Below, piece after piece: positions 53,583 through 62,152 of a stretch of 64,000 nucleotides of DNA. This DNA is from Jiangella gansuensis DSM 44835 (GTDB taxonomy: Bacteria; Actinomycetota; Actinomycetes; Jiangellales; Jiangellaceae). A program made the position numbers and the translations under genes. The notes beneath the pieces are model-generated. The model had not been told where the DNA came from, did not search any database, and saw only the letters and a program-made list of their open reading frames with translations. Position 1 is the first letter of the stretch. Every line of letters begins with the position of its first letter. Location of the stretch: contig NZ_KI911782.1 in NCBI RefSeq assembly GCF_000515395.1, forward strand, positions 2,540,606 through 2,604,605, in the 5' to 3' direction.

Positions 53583-54068
53583 TCAGCTCAGCGGGCGAGT
53601 GAAGTAGCGCACGGACTTGTCGGTGCCGATGAGCGGTGCCTGGCCGACCGGGCTGAAACCCATGGCGGCGTGCAGCGCGTCGGAGACGGGATTCGGCGGC
53701 TCGAGGTTCACCTCGGCGCAGAGGACGGTGTGGCTCTCTGCTCGGGCGGCCGAGATGACGTCGTCGTACAGCGCGCGGGCGACGCCCTGGCCGCGCAGGC
53801 TCAGCGCCACCACGACGCGGTCGATGTACACGAACCGGTCGTAGCGCTGCTTGAACCAGGAGAAGTTCTGGCTGTCTCGGACGGTGTCCTGATCGAACGC
53901 GATGACCATGGCCGCGGCGTCGTCGGTGACCCGAGTGCGCCAGGCGATCTTGAGCAGCTCGCGCAACTCGTCGGCCGTCAGTTCGGAGAGCTCCAGGGCG
54001 TGGTCGTTGTTCAGCGTCAGGAGAGCCGGCAGGTCGGCGTCGGTGGGGGCACGGAGGTGGTGCGGCAC
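53583..54068 (-). CDS. GNAT family N-acetyltransferase
   Basis: A 161-aa acetyltransferase starting VPHHLRAPTDADLPALLTLNN. The acetyl-CoA binding loop is VVALSLRGQGVARALYDDVISAARAESHT and the late strand region VLCAEVNLEPPNPVSDALHAAMGFSPVG. Substrate unknown. The GTG at 54068 is supported by TAGGCT seven bases upstream; codons further upstream would come from repeat element E5. Confidence 0.88.
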   Translation of the reverse strand: MPHHLRAPTDADLPALLTLNNDHALELSELTADELRELLKIAWRTRVTDDAAAMVIAFDQDTVRDSQNFSWFKQRYDRFVYIDRVVVALSLRGQGVARALYDDVISAARAESHTVLCAEVNLEPPNPVSDALHAAMGFSPVGQAPLIGTDKSVRYFTRPLS

Positions 54069-54099
54069 GCGTCCGAGCCTAACGGGCAGGGCCACCCGA

Positions 54100-54170
54100 G
54101 GGCGTCCTCCCGCTCCACCGGGCAAGCATTCCTGGGGGAGCGGGAGTACCCATGGTGGACGTGATCATTT
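54100..54170 (+). repeat. 71-bp hairpin repeat element, copy E5
   Basis: Plus-strand copy with the best stem: CTCCCGCTCC pairs perfectly with GGAGCGGGAG, extended by CC/GG after one mismatch. Loop and tail (CATGGTGGACGTGATCATTT) are intact. It lies between the carbonic anhydrase stop (6 bp away, tail side) and the GNAT promoter. Confidence 0.9.
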
Positions 54171-54175
54171 TGGGG

Positions 54176-54676
54176 TCAGGTGACCTGGGAGAGCCGGCCG
54201 GTGTCGACGTCGTAGATGAAACCGCCGACCGGCGCTCCCGGGGACAGGAAGGGCCAGGAGCGGATCTTCTGCACGTCCGCGGCCAGGGTGGCGCGCTGGT
54301 CCGCGACGAGCTGGAAGTCGAGGCTGCGCACGTCGATGCCGGAGGAGTCCTGAATGGCGGCGTTGACCTCGTCGGCGGTGGCGCTGGCCATCTTGCACTT
54401 GGTGTGGGCCACAACCATGATCCGGGTGACCCCCAGCAGGTGGGTGGCCAGGGCGAGGGTGCGCAGGACGTCGCTGGTGACCCGGGCGCCGGCGTTGCGC
54501 AGGATCTTGGCGTCGCCGGGCTTCAGGCCCAGCATGTCCAGCGGCTCGATGCGCGAGTCCATGCAGGTGACGACGGCCAGTCCGCGGGCGGCGACCGGCT
54601 CCAGGCCGGCCAGCGCGAACCGCTCGGCGTAGTGGCCGTTCGCGGCCAGGACGTCGGCGAACTCCTCGGTTTCCAT
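54176..54676 (-). CDS. Beta-class carbonic anhydrase
   Basis: A 166-aa beta-carbonic anhydrase interconverting CO2 and bicarbonate. Zinc ligands are Cys38 (TCMDSR), His91 and Cys94 (AHTKC); the Asp40-Arg42 dyad is present. The short length and ERFALAGLEPVAARGLAVVTCMDSR resemble mycobacterial Rv1284-type enzymes. GGAG precedes the ATG. Probably its own unit; repeat E5 follows its stop. Confidence 0.92.
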   Translation of the reverse strand: METEEFADVLAANGHYAERFALAGLEPVAARGLAVVTCMDSRIEPLDMLGLKPGDAKILRNAGARVTSDVLRTLALATHLLGVTRIMVVAHTKCKMASATADEVNAAIQDSSGIDVRSLDFQLVADQRATLAADVQKIRSWPFLSPGAPVGGFIYDVDTGRLSQVT

Positions 54677-54686
54677 GACGCTCCTT

Positions 54687-55631
54687 TCACCCGCGCGGGC
54701 GGGCAACATAGGCGACGGGGGTGCCGGCCGGCTTACCGCACGACTCCGGGCGGGCCGGGTGCTGTTGCTCGGCGCGCACCTGCAACGTCCAGGTGCGGCC
54801 GTCGCGATGTTCGACGACGGCGTCCCACTCGCCGGGGGCGAGCGGCGTGACGGTGACGTCGAGGTCGTCGAGGCCGGTGTCGCCGGCGACACGCCGGACG
54901 GCTGCTTCGGCGGCCTGGCCGGGCCGGCTGAAGGTGCTGCGGCCGCGGTAGTGATCGCCGTGGAAGCGACCGACGCGCGCGGACTCGACCAACTGCAGCG
55001 CGGACTTGTCGTCCAGCCGTCCGTAGACCACGCCGTGCGGCAGCAGCACAGCCGTGGGGGCGAACCGGTGGCCGCCCAGGTGGGTGGTCTCCCACACCCG
55101 GCCGAGAAGGTCGTCGCGGACGTCGTGGATCAGCTGGCGCCCCTGCACCGCGCAGCAGGCATCCCGGCGGCCGTTGGTGCACACCAGGAGGATGGGCTCG
55201 GCCTCGGGCCGCAGCGACAGCCCGGCCTCGGCGGCGACGGTGTGCAGCTCACCCGCGAGACCGCCGGAGCCACCCCCGGCGCCGTCGCCCAGCGCGCTCC
55301 AGTTCACGTCGCGCAGCATCGACACGTCCTCGACCCAGCCGCCGAGCAGCCGGGTGCCGCCGGGCCGGGTGGCGGCCAGCCAGACCCGGTGCGAGGCTGG
55401 ATGCCGGGTGTCCGGGTGGCGTCGCGGCCGGCGCACCAACGCGACCCGGCCGCCGTGCCGGCCTGCGGCGGTGTCCAGCTCGGCACCGAGCGCGGGGTCG
55501 AGGTGGGACTGCGTCAGCGCCTTGGCGCCCCAGGGCCCGGGCTGCTCGAGCACCAGCCACCAGGCGGCCACCGGCGCGGTGCCGGCCAACGGCTCGCCGA
55601 GGTCGCGGCTGGCGTCGGAGCAGGTGGTCAC
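54687..55631 (-). CDS. Sucrase/ferredoxin-like (thioredoxin-fold) protein
   Basis: A 314-aa protein of the sucraseferredoxin-like family. The central LLVCTNGRRDACCAVQGRQLIHDV carries the conserved cysteines expected to bind a [2Fe-2S] cluster in a thioredoxin fold, followed by THLGGHRFAPTAVLLPHGVVYGRL. Biochemical role unknown. The GTG overlaps the MFS transporter stop (GTGA), making it the third gene of the lipoprotein-MFS operon. Confidence 0.85.
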   Translation of the reverse strand: MTTCSDASRDLGEPLAGTAPVAAWWLVLEQPGPWGAKALTQSHLDPALGAELDTAAGRHGGRVALVRRPRRHPDTRHPASHRVWLAATRPGGTRLLGGWVEDVSMLRDVNWSALGDGAGGGSGGLAGELHTVAAEAGLSLRPEAEPILLVCTNGRRDACCAVQGRQLIHDVRDDLLGRVWETTHLGGHRFAPTAVLLPHGVVYGRLDDKSALQLVESARVGRFHGDHYRGRSTFSRPGQAAEAAVRRVAGDTGLDDLDVTVTPLAPGEWDAVVEHRDGRTWTLQVRAEQQHPARPESCGKPAGTPVAYVARPRG

Positions 55632-57433
55632 GCCACCACGTTACGGGGGCGGTGGCGGAGGAGGAGCAGCGCGCCCGCGGTGGCGACGGCCGCGCACACG
55701 GCGGCTCCGGTGAACGTGGCCTGGAGCTGCTCCACGATCGCCTCTCGGACGGCGTCGTCGTACGGCGGGCAGTCAGTGGGGGAGTCGGGGCAGGTGACGG
55801 CCGGTGACTCGATGGTCGCCTGGACGGAGTAGAGCTTGCGCAGCCCGATCGCGGTGAGCGCGGACAGCCCGGCGAGCATGCCGACCATGCGGGCGACGAC
55901 GAGCAGGGCGCTGGCCACGCCGTGCGTCTCGCGCGGCGCCGCGGCCAGCAGCGCCGCGTTGATCGGCGCGATGGCCAGCCCGAACCCGAATCCGGCCGCG
56001 ACCAGGACGGCGTCGTCGCCGAGGCCGTCCAATGAGCCCAGCCCCCAGGTGGCCATGACGGCGAGCCCGGCCGTGCCGAGCGCCATGCCGAGGCCGGCGA
56101 TGGGCGCCGGGGAGAACCGGCGCAGCAGCCAGCCGCCGAGCACGGCGCCGACCGGCAGCGCCACGAGGAACCGCATCAGCACGAGGGCCGCGTCGAGCTG
56201 GTCGGCGCCGGAGACGACGGTTCGGGCCAGGATCGGCACGTCGACGACGACGGAGACCAGCGCCGCCCCGACGAACAGGCTGACCAGCAGCGACCCCCAC
56301 GCCGGGACGGAGCGGACCGCGGCCGGCGGAACCAGCGGGTTCGGCGCCCGGCGCTGCCGCCAGGCGAACCCGGCGAGCGCGACCGCCGACCCGGTGAGCA
56401 GCCACGGCCCGGACGGCGCCATCAGCTCGACGGCCGGGTCGGCAACGGCGAACGTGAGGACGATGCCGCCGAGGGCCGCGCCGAGCAGCAGGGCGCCGGG
56501 CAGGTCCGCGGCCCGCAGCACCGCCGGGGTGCGCCGCAACGGCAGGATGGGCCGGCGGGCGGTGAGCTCACGGGCGACGAAGGCGAGGGTCAGCACGGCG
56601 GCGCCGATGGCCAGTGGGGTGGTCCACTGCTGTCCGTCGGCGCGGGGGACCAGCAGCTCGCCCCATTGGACGCTCTGCTCGAGCGACCGGGGCCGGGTGA
56701 CCGCCACTCCGGCGCACAGCAGCGCGCCGAGGCCCAGGACGGCGCCGGCGACGTCGGGCCGGCCGTCTGGCGGCGTCGCCCGGGGAGAGGCCGGCGGGTC
56801 GGCGTGGTCCGCGGCGGCTCCGACCGGGCCCGGCCCCGCGCCGGCGAGGGCGGGCTGCGGCCGTCGACGGCGGGCTACGGTGCCGGCGAACAGCACGGCG
56901 CCGACGGCGAAGTTGACCCAGAAGATGGCGCGCCAGTCGGCGACGGCGAGGATGGCCGCGCCGAACAGGGGACCCAGAACCGAGCCCAACTCCTGTACCG
57001 CGCCGACCAGGCCGAGCGGGACGCCTCGCCGTTCGGCCGGCCAGAGGTCGGCCACCAGCGCCAGCGTCACCGGGACGAGGGCGCCGCCGCCGGCGCCCTG
57101 GAGGAACCGGCCCACCACCGCGCCACCCAGCCCGTCGGCGGACGCCGTCAGCAGCGACCCGGCCGTGAAGACGAGCAGCGCGCCGGTGAGTACCGGCAGC
57201 CGCCCGGTGACGTCGGAGATGCGGCCGACCAGCGGCAGCACGACGACGTAGCCGAGAAGGAACATCGACACCAGCGGTGCGGCTCGCTGCAGCTCGTCGG
57301 CGTCGAGCCCGACCCCGACCATCATGTCCGGCAGCGCCAGCACGATGACGTAGGTGTCGGCGGCGGCCAGCAGAACTCCGACGACGCCGAGCACCAGTGC
57401 CCGGCGGGCGGTGCGCTCAGCTGTCGGGGGCAC
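55628..57433 (-). CDS. DHA2-type MFS transporter, P55 (Rv1410c)-like
   Basis: A 601-aa major facilitator with 14 predicted helices. Motif A-like LVGRISDVTGRLPVL and motif C-like GAVQELGSVLGPLFGAAIL are present; two long charged loops (about residues 190-230 and 255-275) lengthen it relative to M. tuberculosis P55 (about 518 aa). Family knowledge: P55 with lipoprotein LprG exports triacylglycerides and supports envelope assembly and drug tolerance. Here the lprG-like gene immediately precedes and overlaps it by 17 bp, the same gene order. Start is GTG. Confidence 0.88.
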   Translation of the reverse strand: MPPTAERTARRALVLGVVGVLLAAADTYVIVLALPDMMVGVGLDADELQRAAPLVSMFLLGYVVVLPLVGRISDVTGRLPVLTGALLVFTAGSLLTASADGLGGAVVGRFLQGAGGGALVPVTLALVADLWPAERRGVPLGLVGAVQELGSVLGPLFGAAILAVADWRAIFWVNFAVGAVLFAGTVARRRRPQPALAGAGPGPVGAAADHADPPASPRATPPDGRPDVAGAVLGLGALLCAGVAVTRPRSLEQSVQWGELLVPRADGQQWTTPLAIGAAVLTLAFVARELTARRPILPLRRTPAVLRAADLPGALLLGAALGGIVLTFAVADPAVELMAPSGPWLLTGSAVALAGFAWRQRRAPNPLVPPAAVRSVPAWGSLLVSLFVGAALVSVVVDVPILARTVVSGADQLDAALVLMRFLVALPVGAVLGGWLLRRFSPAPIAGLGMALGTAGLAVMATWGLGSLDGLGDDAVLVAAGFGFGLAIAPINAALLAAAPRETHGVASALLVVARMVGMLAGLSALTAIGLRKLYSVQATIESPAVTCPDSPTDCPPYDDAVREAIVEQLQATFTGAAVCAAVATAGALLLLRHRPRNVVA

Positions 57434-58124
57434 TGATCTCCGCCGGCTCGTCGTATTCGCTGAGCTGGACGGCGTACGTCTGCTCGGCGCCGCCGTCGTA
57501 GAAGGGACCGGTCAGCGTGGCCTGCCGCAACTGCCCGGTCTCGGCGTCGAGCGCCCAGGTGGCGTGGACCTCGGCGGAGGGGTCGGCGATGGCGAGGATC
57601 TGGCCCACGAGCTCGCCGGGCAGCACCGACTCGACCTGGTTGTGCACGTCGCCGTCGATGCGTACCTGCTCACCGGCCGCGACCTCGCTGCCGGAGGTGA
57701 GGAGCTGACTGACGCCGTGGTCGGGGTCGATGAGCAGACCGGGGTCGCCGAAGCCGAGCTCGGCGGCGTCGACCTCGGAGTAACTGTTGGTGAGCGGCAG
57801 CTGGGCCCACAGCTGGCCGTCGACGGACACGACTCCGATGGTGGCCGGCAGCGCACCGGCGCGGATGCGGATGTCGCCCTCGAACGAGGCGGGCGGGACG
57901 GCGACGCCCTCGGCGCCGAGCACGACGGTGCCGCCGTCGGGAAGGTCCTCGCCCTCGACGGTGAACCGGACGCTGGAGGCCTCGTTGAGCAGCTCGGCGG
58001 CGGTGTCGAGCTGGGCCTGCGGGTCGTCACCGCCGCCGCCGTCGTCGTCGCCGCTGCACCCGGCCAGAGCCAGCGCTCCGGTGACGACGAGCAGGGCGGC
58101 GGCCCGGCGGGTGGTGACGCGCAT
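57417..58124 (-). CDS. lprG: LppX/LprG-family lipoprotein
   Basis: A 235-aa lipoprotein: signal peptide with lipobox LAGC (Cys23), an acidic Asp/Gly linker, then the LppX_LprAFG half-barrel that binds acylated lipids in a hydrophobic pocket (LDTAAELLNEASSVRFTVEGEDLPDG; DGDVHNQVESVLPGELVGQIL). With the downstream P55-like transporter it should shuttle lipids across the envelope. The ATG at 58124 gives a normal signal peptide; the longer frame upstream lacks family similarity. Confidence 0.88.
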   Translation of the reverse strand: MRVTTRRAAALLVVTGALALAGCSGDDDGGGGDDPQAQLDTAAELLNEASSVRFTVEGEDLPDGGTVVLGAEGVAVPPASFEGDIRIRAGALPATIGVVSVDGQLWAQLPLTNSYSEVDAAELGFGDPGLLIDPDHGVSQLLTSGSEVAAGEQVRIDGDVHNQVESVLPGELVGQILAIADPSAEVHATWALDAETGQLRQATLTGPFYDGGAEQTYAVQLSEYDEPAEISAPDS

Positions 58125-58285
58125 GAGGGCAGTGTGCCAGCCGGTGCCGACACCTGCCGGGCCGACCCGCGACCTCGACACCACGTGTTCCTCCCGTTCG
58201 AGTCCTGTTCGACGACGACGCCCAAGGGTGCCCGGCGGCGGCTGTGAAAGCGCTGAGAGCCGCCGCCCTCGGACGCCCGCGAACG

Positions 58286-60796
58286 TCAGGAGTCCGGATC
58301 CGTCGGCGGATCGGCCGGCGGGCCGCTCGCTGAGTCGCTTACCGAGCTGCCTGCCGGGCCGGCGACCGCCGCGATCGGCTGGGCCACGGGGACACCGGAG
58401 CCGTCGCGACGGCCGGTCGCCTCCGGAAGATCGATGGGCACACCGCTCGCCGCGGCCGCCCGCGGTGGTGCCGCGCCGGCCCATGCCAGCAGCAGGGTGT
58501 CCTCGCCCTTGAGGAAGCGGTGGCAGCGCACGCCTCCGGTGGCGCGGCCCTTGGCCGGGTATTCGCTGTACGGCGTCACCTTGGCCGCCCCGGGCTGGGT
58601 CCCCGGCAGCGCCGACGACGACCCGGACACGGTGACGACGGCGCCGTCGCGGGCGGGGTCGACCGCGCCGAAGAACGCGGCCTTGGCTCCGGCGCCGAGT
58701 TTGATACCGGCGACGCCGCCGCCGGCCCGGCCCTGCGGCCGCACGGCCGATGCGCTGAAACGCAACAGCTGGGCGTCCGTGGTGACGAAGACGAGGTCCT
58801 CGTCACCGGTGGTCAGCTCGACGGCACCGACCACGTGGTCGCCGTCGTCGAGCCGGATGACCTCGTACGCGTCCTTGCCGGGATGGTCGGGCACCACCCG
58901 CTTGACCACGCCGCGCTCGGTGCCCAGGGCCAGGCCCTTGGAGTCGGGGTCGAACGTCGTCAGGCTCAGCGCCCGTTCGCCGCCGTCGAGCTCGACGAAC
59001 TCCTTCAACGGCGCCCCACCGGCCAGGGTGAGGGCCGCCGTCGGCGGCAGCGACGGAAGGTCGAGGACGGACAGCCGCACCACCCGGCCGGTGCTGGTGA
59101 CGACGCCCACCTGGCCGCGCGCAGTCGTCGCGGCCACCGAGACGACGACATCGTGCTTGGACCGGCTGTCGCCGTGCACCAGGGGGCCGGCGCCGGCGGT
59201 ACGGGCCAGCAGTCCGGACGACGACATCAGCACCTGGCAGGGATCGTCGGCGATCTCCAGTGAGGCGGCACCGGCGCGGCCGCGCGGGGTGACCGCGCCG
59301 GACTCCTCCAGCAGCACCGTGCGCCGCGGCGTGGCGTGCTGGGCCGACACCTCGGCCAGCTCCGCCGAGACCGCCTGCCGCAGCAGTGACTCGTCCTCCA
59401 GCAGGGCGGTGAGCTCGGCGATGGTGCGCCGCAGCTCCTCGCCCTCCTTCTCCAGCTCCAGCCGGTCGTAGCGGGTCAGCCGGCGCAGTGGGGTGTCGAG
59501 GATGTAGCGGGCCTGGATGTCGCTGAGGTCGAAGATGGCCATCAACCGCTCGCGCGCGGCGCTGGCGTCGTCGGAGGAGCGGATGACCGCGATGACCTCG
59601 TCGATGTCGAGCAGCGCGACCATGAGGCCGTCGACCAGGTGCAGCCGGTCCGCGGCCTTCGTGCGGCGGAACTCGCTGCGCCGGCGCACCACGTCGAGGC
59701 GGTGCGCGATGAAGACCTCGAGCAGCTCCTTGAGGCCGAGCGTGCGCGGCTGCCCGTCGACCAGCGCCACGTTGTTGATCGAGAACGAGTCCTCCAGCGG
59801 GGTGAGCCGGTACAGCTCCTCCAGGACCGCCTCCGGCACGAACCCGCTCTTCAGCTCGATGACCAGCCGCAGGGTCGTGTTGCGGTCGGTGTAGTCGACG
59901 ACGTCGGCCACACCCTGCAGCTTCTTGTTGCGCACCAGCTCCACGATGCGCTCGCGCACCCGCTCGGGGCCGACCATGTACGGCAGCTCGGTGATGACGA
60001 TGCCCTTGCGGCGCGCGGTGATGTTCTCGATGCGCGCGGTGGCGCGGGTCTTGAACGCGCCCCGGCCGGTCTCGTACGCCTCGCGGACCCCGTCCAGGCC
60101 GATGATGCGCCCGCCGCTGGGGAGGTCGGGGCCCGGCACGAACCGCATGAGGTCGTCGAGGGTGGCGTCCGGGTTGGTGATCAGGTGCCGGGTGGCGTCG
60201 ATGACCTCGCCCAGGTTGTGCGGAGCCATGTTCGTGGCCATGCCGACGGCGATACCGGTAGCGCCGTTGACCAGCAGGTTCGGGAACGCCGCAGGCAGCA
60301 CCTCGGGCTGCTCGAACTGGCCGTCGTAGTTCGGCACCATGTCGACGACGTTCTCGTCGAGCGACCTGACCAGCAGCATCGCCGGCTCGGCCAGCCGGCA
60401 CTCGGTGTACCGGTACGCGGCCGGCCCGGCGTCCAGCGAGCCGAAGTTGCCGTGCCCGTCCACCAGCGGCACCCGCATCGCCCACGGCTGGGCCATCCGC
60501 ACCAGGGTGTCGTAGATGGCGCTGTCACCGTGCGGGTGCAGCTTGCCCATGACGTCGCCGACGACCCGGCCGCACTTCACGTGCGCGCGGTCCGGGCGCA
60601 GACCCATCTCGTTCATCTGGAACAGGATCCGGCGCTGCACCGGCTTCAACCCGTCACGGGCGTCCGGGATCGCGCGGGAGTAGATGACGGAGTAGGCGTA
60701 TTCGAGGAAGCTGCCCCGCATCTCCTCGTCGACGTCGACGTCGAGGATGGTCTCCTCGAAGTCCTCCGGCGGTGGTGTCGCTGTGCGGCGTGCCAT
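58286..60796 (-). CDS. parC: DNA topoisomerase IV subunit A / type IIA topoisomerase cleavage subunit
   Basis: An 836-aa type IIA topoisomerase A subunit. The winged-helix region holds the quinolone-determining segment KLHPHGDSAIYDTLVRMAQPW with the sensitive-type Ser and Asp; the catalytic Tyr is in AAYRYTECRLA. A six-bladed beta-pinwheel forms the C-terminal third, lacking a clear GyrA box. Paired with parE 12 kb away. ATG at 60796 is preferred because AAGAAT lies seven bases upstream; ATG at 60805 would add three residues. The C-terminal tail is Ala/Pro/Ser-rich. Confidence 0.92.
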   Translation of the reverse strand: MARRTATPPPEDFEETILDVDVDEEMRGSFLEYAYSVIYSRAIPDARDGLKPVQRRILFQMNEMGLRPDRAHVKCGRVVGDVMGKLHPHGDSAIYDTLVRMAQPWAMRVPLVDGHGNFGSLDAGPAAYRYTECRLAEPAMLLVRSLDENVVDMVPNYDGQFEQPEVLPAAFPNLLVNGATGIAVGMATNMAPHNLGEVIDATRHLITNPDATLDDLMRFVPGPDLPSGGRIIGLDGVREAYETGRGAFKTRATARIENITARRKGIVITELPYMVGPERVRERIVELVRNKKLQGVADVVDYTDRNTTLRLVIELKSGFVPEAVLEELYRLTPLEDSFSINNVALVDGQPRTLGLKELLEVFIAHRLDVVRRRSEFRRTKAADRLHLVDGLMVALLDIDEVIAVIRSSDDASAARERLMAIFDLSDIQARYILDTPLRRLTRYDRLELEKEGEELRRTIAELTALLEDESLLRQAVSAELAEVSAQHATPRRTVLLEESGAVTPRGRAGAASLEIADDPCQVLMSSSGLLARTAGAGPLVHGDSRSKHDVVVSVAATTARGQVGVVTSTGRVVRLSVLDLPSLPPTAALTLAGGAPLKEFVELDGGERALSLTTFDPDSKGLALGTERGVVKRVVPDHPGKDAYEVIRLDDGDHVVGAVELTTGDEDLVFVTTDAQLLRFSASAVRPQGRAGGGVAGIKLGAGAKAAFFGAVDPARDGAVVTVSGSSSALPGTQPGAAKVTPYSEYPAKGRATGGVRCHRFLKGEDTLLLAWAGAAPPRAAAASGVPIDLPEATGRRDGSGVPVAQPIAAVAGPAGSSVSDSASGPPADPPTDPDS

Positions 60797-60848
60797 GGGG
60801 GACATTCTTACGCTTCCCGCCGCTCGACCAGCGCAGCGACCCGCACTT

Positions 60849-60908
60849 CCCCATGATCATCAAGCGTTGGCCCGGTTCTGGCCGGGTCAACGCTTGATGA
60901 TCATGGGG
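60849..60908. terminator. 27-bp-arm hairpin after the PH-like gene
   Basis: Arms 60849-60875 and 60882-60908 match at 26 of 27 positions with a six-base loop TTCTGG; each arm carries CATGATCATCAAGCGTTG on its outer side. It begins two bases after the stop of the PH-like gene on the minus strand and ends about 50 bases before the parC start. Very stable; also symmetric enough to be a mobile palindrome. Confidence 0.8.
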
Positions 60909-60910
60909 GC

Positions 60911-61519
60911 TCAGGAGAACTCGAGGGAGACGACGAAGATGATCGCCACCGCGGGCACGACGACGAGGGCGCCGGACAACACGGGGTAGCGCTCCAGCAG
61001 CGTCACCGCGTGCGGGTAGGTTCGGGCCAGCTCGCGGGCCGACGCGACCCGCCCGAGTTTGCGCGGTTCGATGCCGAGGGTCCGGATCAGCACCCGCATG
61101 TCGTCCTCGAGCCAGCGCCGGCCGGTCATCCGCGCGACCCGCCGGCCGGAGCGGTCGAGGACGAACAGGTGGGCGAGGCTCTTGCTGGCCTTGTGCGAGC
61201 GCGGTAGTCCGGCGGTGACGATGCTGTCCAGGGACGATCGCGGGGTGCGGCGCGTGCGCAGCAGCCCGGTGACAGCGACGTCGTCGGCGGTGACGACGAT
61301 GGCCGCGCGCCGGAAATAGAACGGCACCACGGCGGAGGCCACCGCGATGGCCGTCACCGACACCAGCACCCCGAAGCCGCCGCCACGCAGCAGCAGGGCG
61401 GCCAGCAGGATCGAGACGATCAGCACCATCGCCCGCGACGTGCGCAGCTGCCGGCGCAGCGACGGGCGCAGCACCAGCGTCGCGCTGGGCTGGGAGGGTC
61501 CGGGCACGGCCACGATCAT
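60911..61519 (-). CDS. PH-like domain membrane protein, paralog 2
   Basis: A 202-aa protein with two N-terminal helices (about residues 30-47, 49-68), a PH-like (YdbT/bPH-type) domain (RRAAIVVTADDVAVTGLLRTRRTPRSSLDSIV) and a C-terminal helix (VLSGALVVVPAVAIIFVVSL). It shares architecture and the segment ARELARTYPHAVTLLERYP with the upstream gene's AQLARQYPRIVPWIERHP. ATG overlaps the upstream stop (ATGA). Function unknown. Confidence 0.78.
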   Translation of the reverse strand: MIVAVPGPSQPSATLVLRPSLRRQLRTSRAMVLIVSILLAALLLRGGGFGVLVSVTAIAVASAVVPFYFRRAAIVVTADDVAVTGLLRTRRTPRSSLDSIVTAGLPRSHKASKSLAHLFVLDRSGRRVARMTGRRWLEDDMRVLIRTLGIEPRKLGRVASARELARTYPHAVTLLERYPVLSGALVVVPAVAIIFVVSLEFS

Positions 61520-62097
61520 AGGTTCACCGCCGACACGATGGCAGCCGCGGCCACGATCAGTGCCATGAAGCCGAAGGCGATGGCGAACGCGAACTTGAAC
61601 GGGTGCCGTTCGATCCACGGCACGATGCGCGGGTACTGGCGGGCGAGCTGGGCCGCGGTGACCGGCCGGTCCGGCCCGGTGGCGGGCAGACCGAGGTGTG
61701 CGACCAGGCGGTCCAGGTCGTCGCGGTCGTAGTTGTTGCCGTGGATGCGCAGCAGCACCGCATCGTCGGTGCCGCGGACGAAGACGGTGTCCGTCGACGG
61801 GCCGCGGACGGGGATCACCACGGCCCGCACCACCGACGCGGCCCGGGAGCGCTCCCGGCGCCGTGTCACCAGGGCGCCGTGCACGATGAGCTGCGACCCG
61901 GTGATCTCGATCCGGGCTTGCCGCAGGTGCACGAACATGACTCCGAGCAGAACTGCCGTGATGGCCAGGCCGATCAGGAGCCCCGGCGTCCCGGCGCCGG
62001 CGGTCGCGCCGAGCGTGAAGAGCCCGCCGATCACAACCGCGGTGATGAACGCGGCGCGACGACGTCCCGCGGAGGGCAGCAGCTCCAGCTCGATCAT
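61516..62097 (-). CDS. PH-like domain membrane protein, paralog 1
   Basis: A 193-aa protein of the same layout as the next gene: two N-terminal helices (about residues 13-30, 34-55), a PH-like domain (RQARIEITGSQLIVHGALVTRRRERSRAASVVRAVVIP), a short acidic helix region (NNYDRDDLDRLVAHLGLP) and a C-terminal helix (FAIAFGFMALIVAAAAIV). The ATG at 62097 removes a non-conserved 16-residue extension. Likely a tandem duplication with its coupled neighbour. Confidence 0.78.
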   Translation of the reverse strand: MIELELLPSAGRRRAAFITAVVIGGLFTLGATAGAGTPGLLIGLAITAVLLGVMFVHLRQARIEITGSQLIVHGALVTRRRERSRAASVVRAVVIPVRGPSTDTVFVRGTDDAVLLRIHGNNYDRDDLDRLVAHLGLPATGPDRPVTAAQLARQYPRIVPWIERHPFKFAFAIAFGFMALIVAAAAIVSAVNL

Positions 62098-62152
62098 GAC
62101 CGCCGACCATATCGGCCGGTCCCGCGGCATCCGCACCGCGGTCACGCCATGA

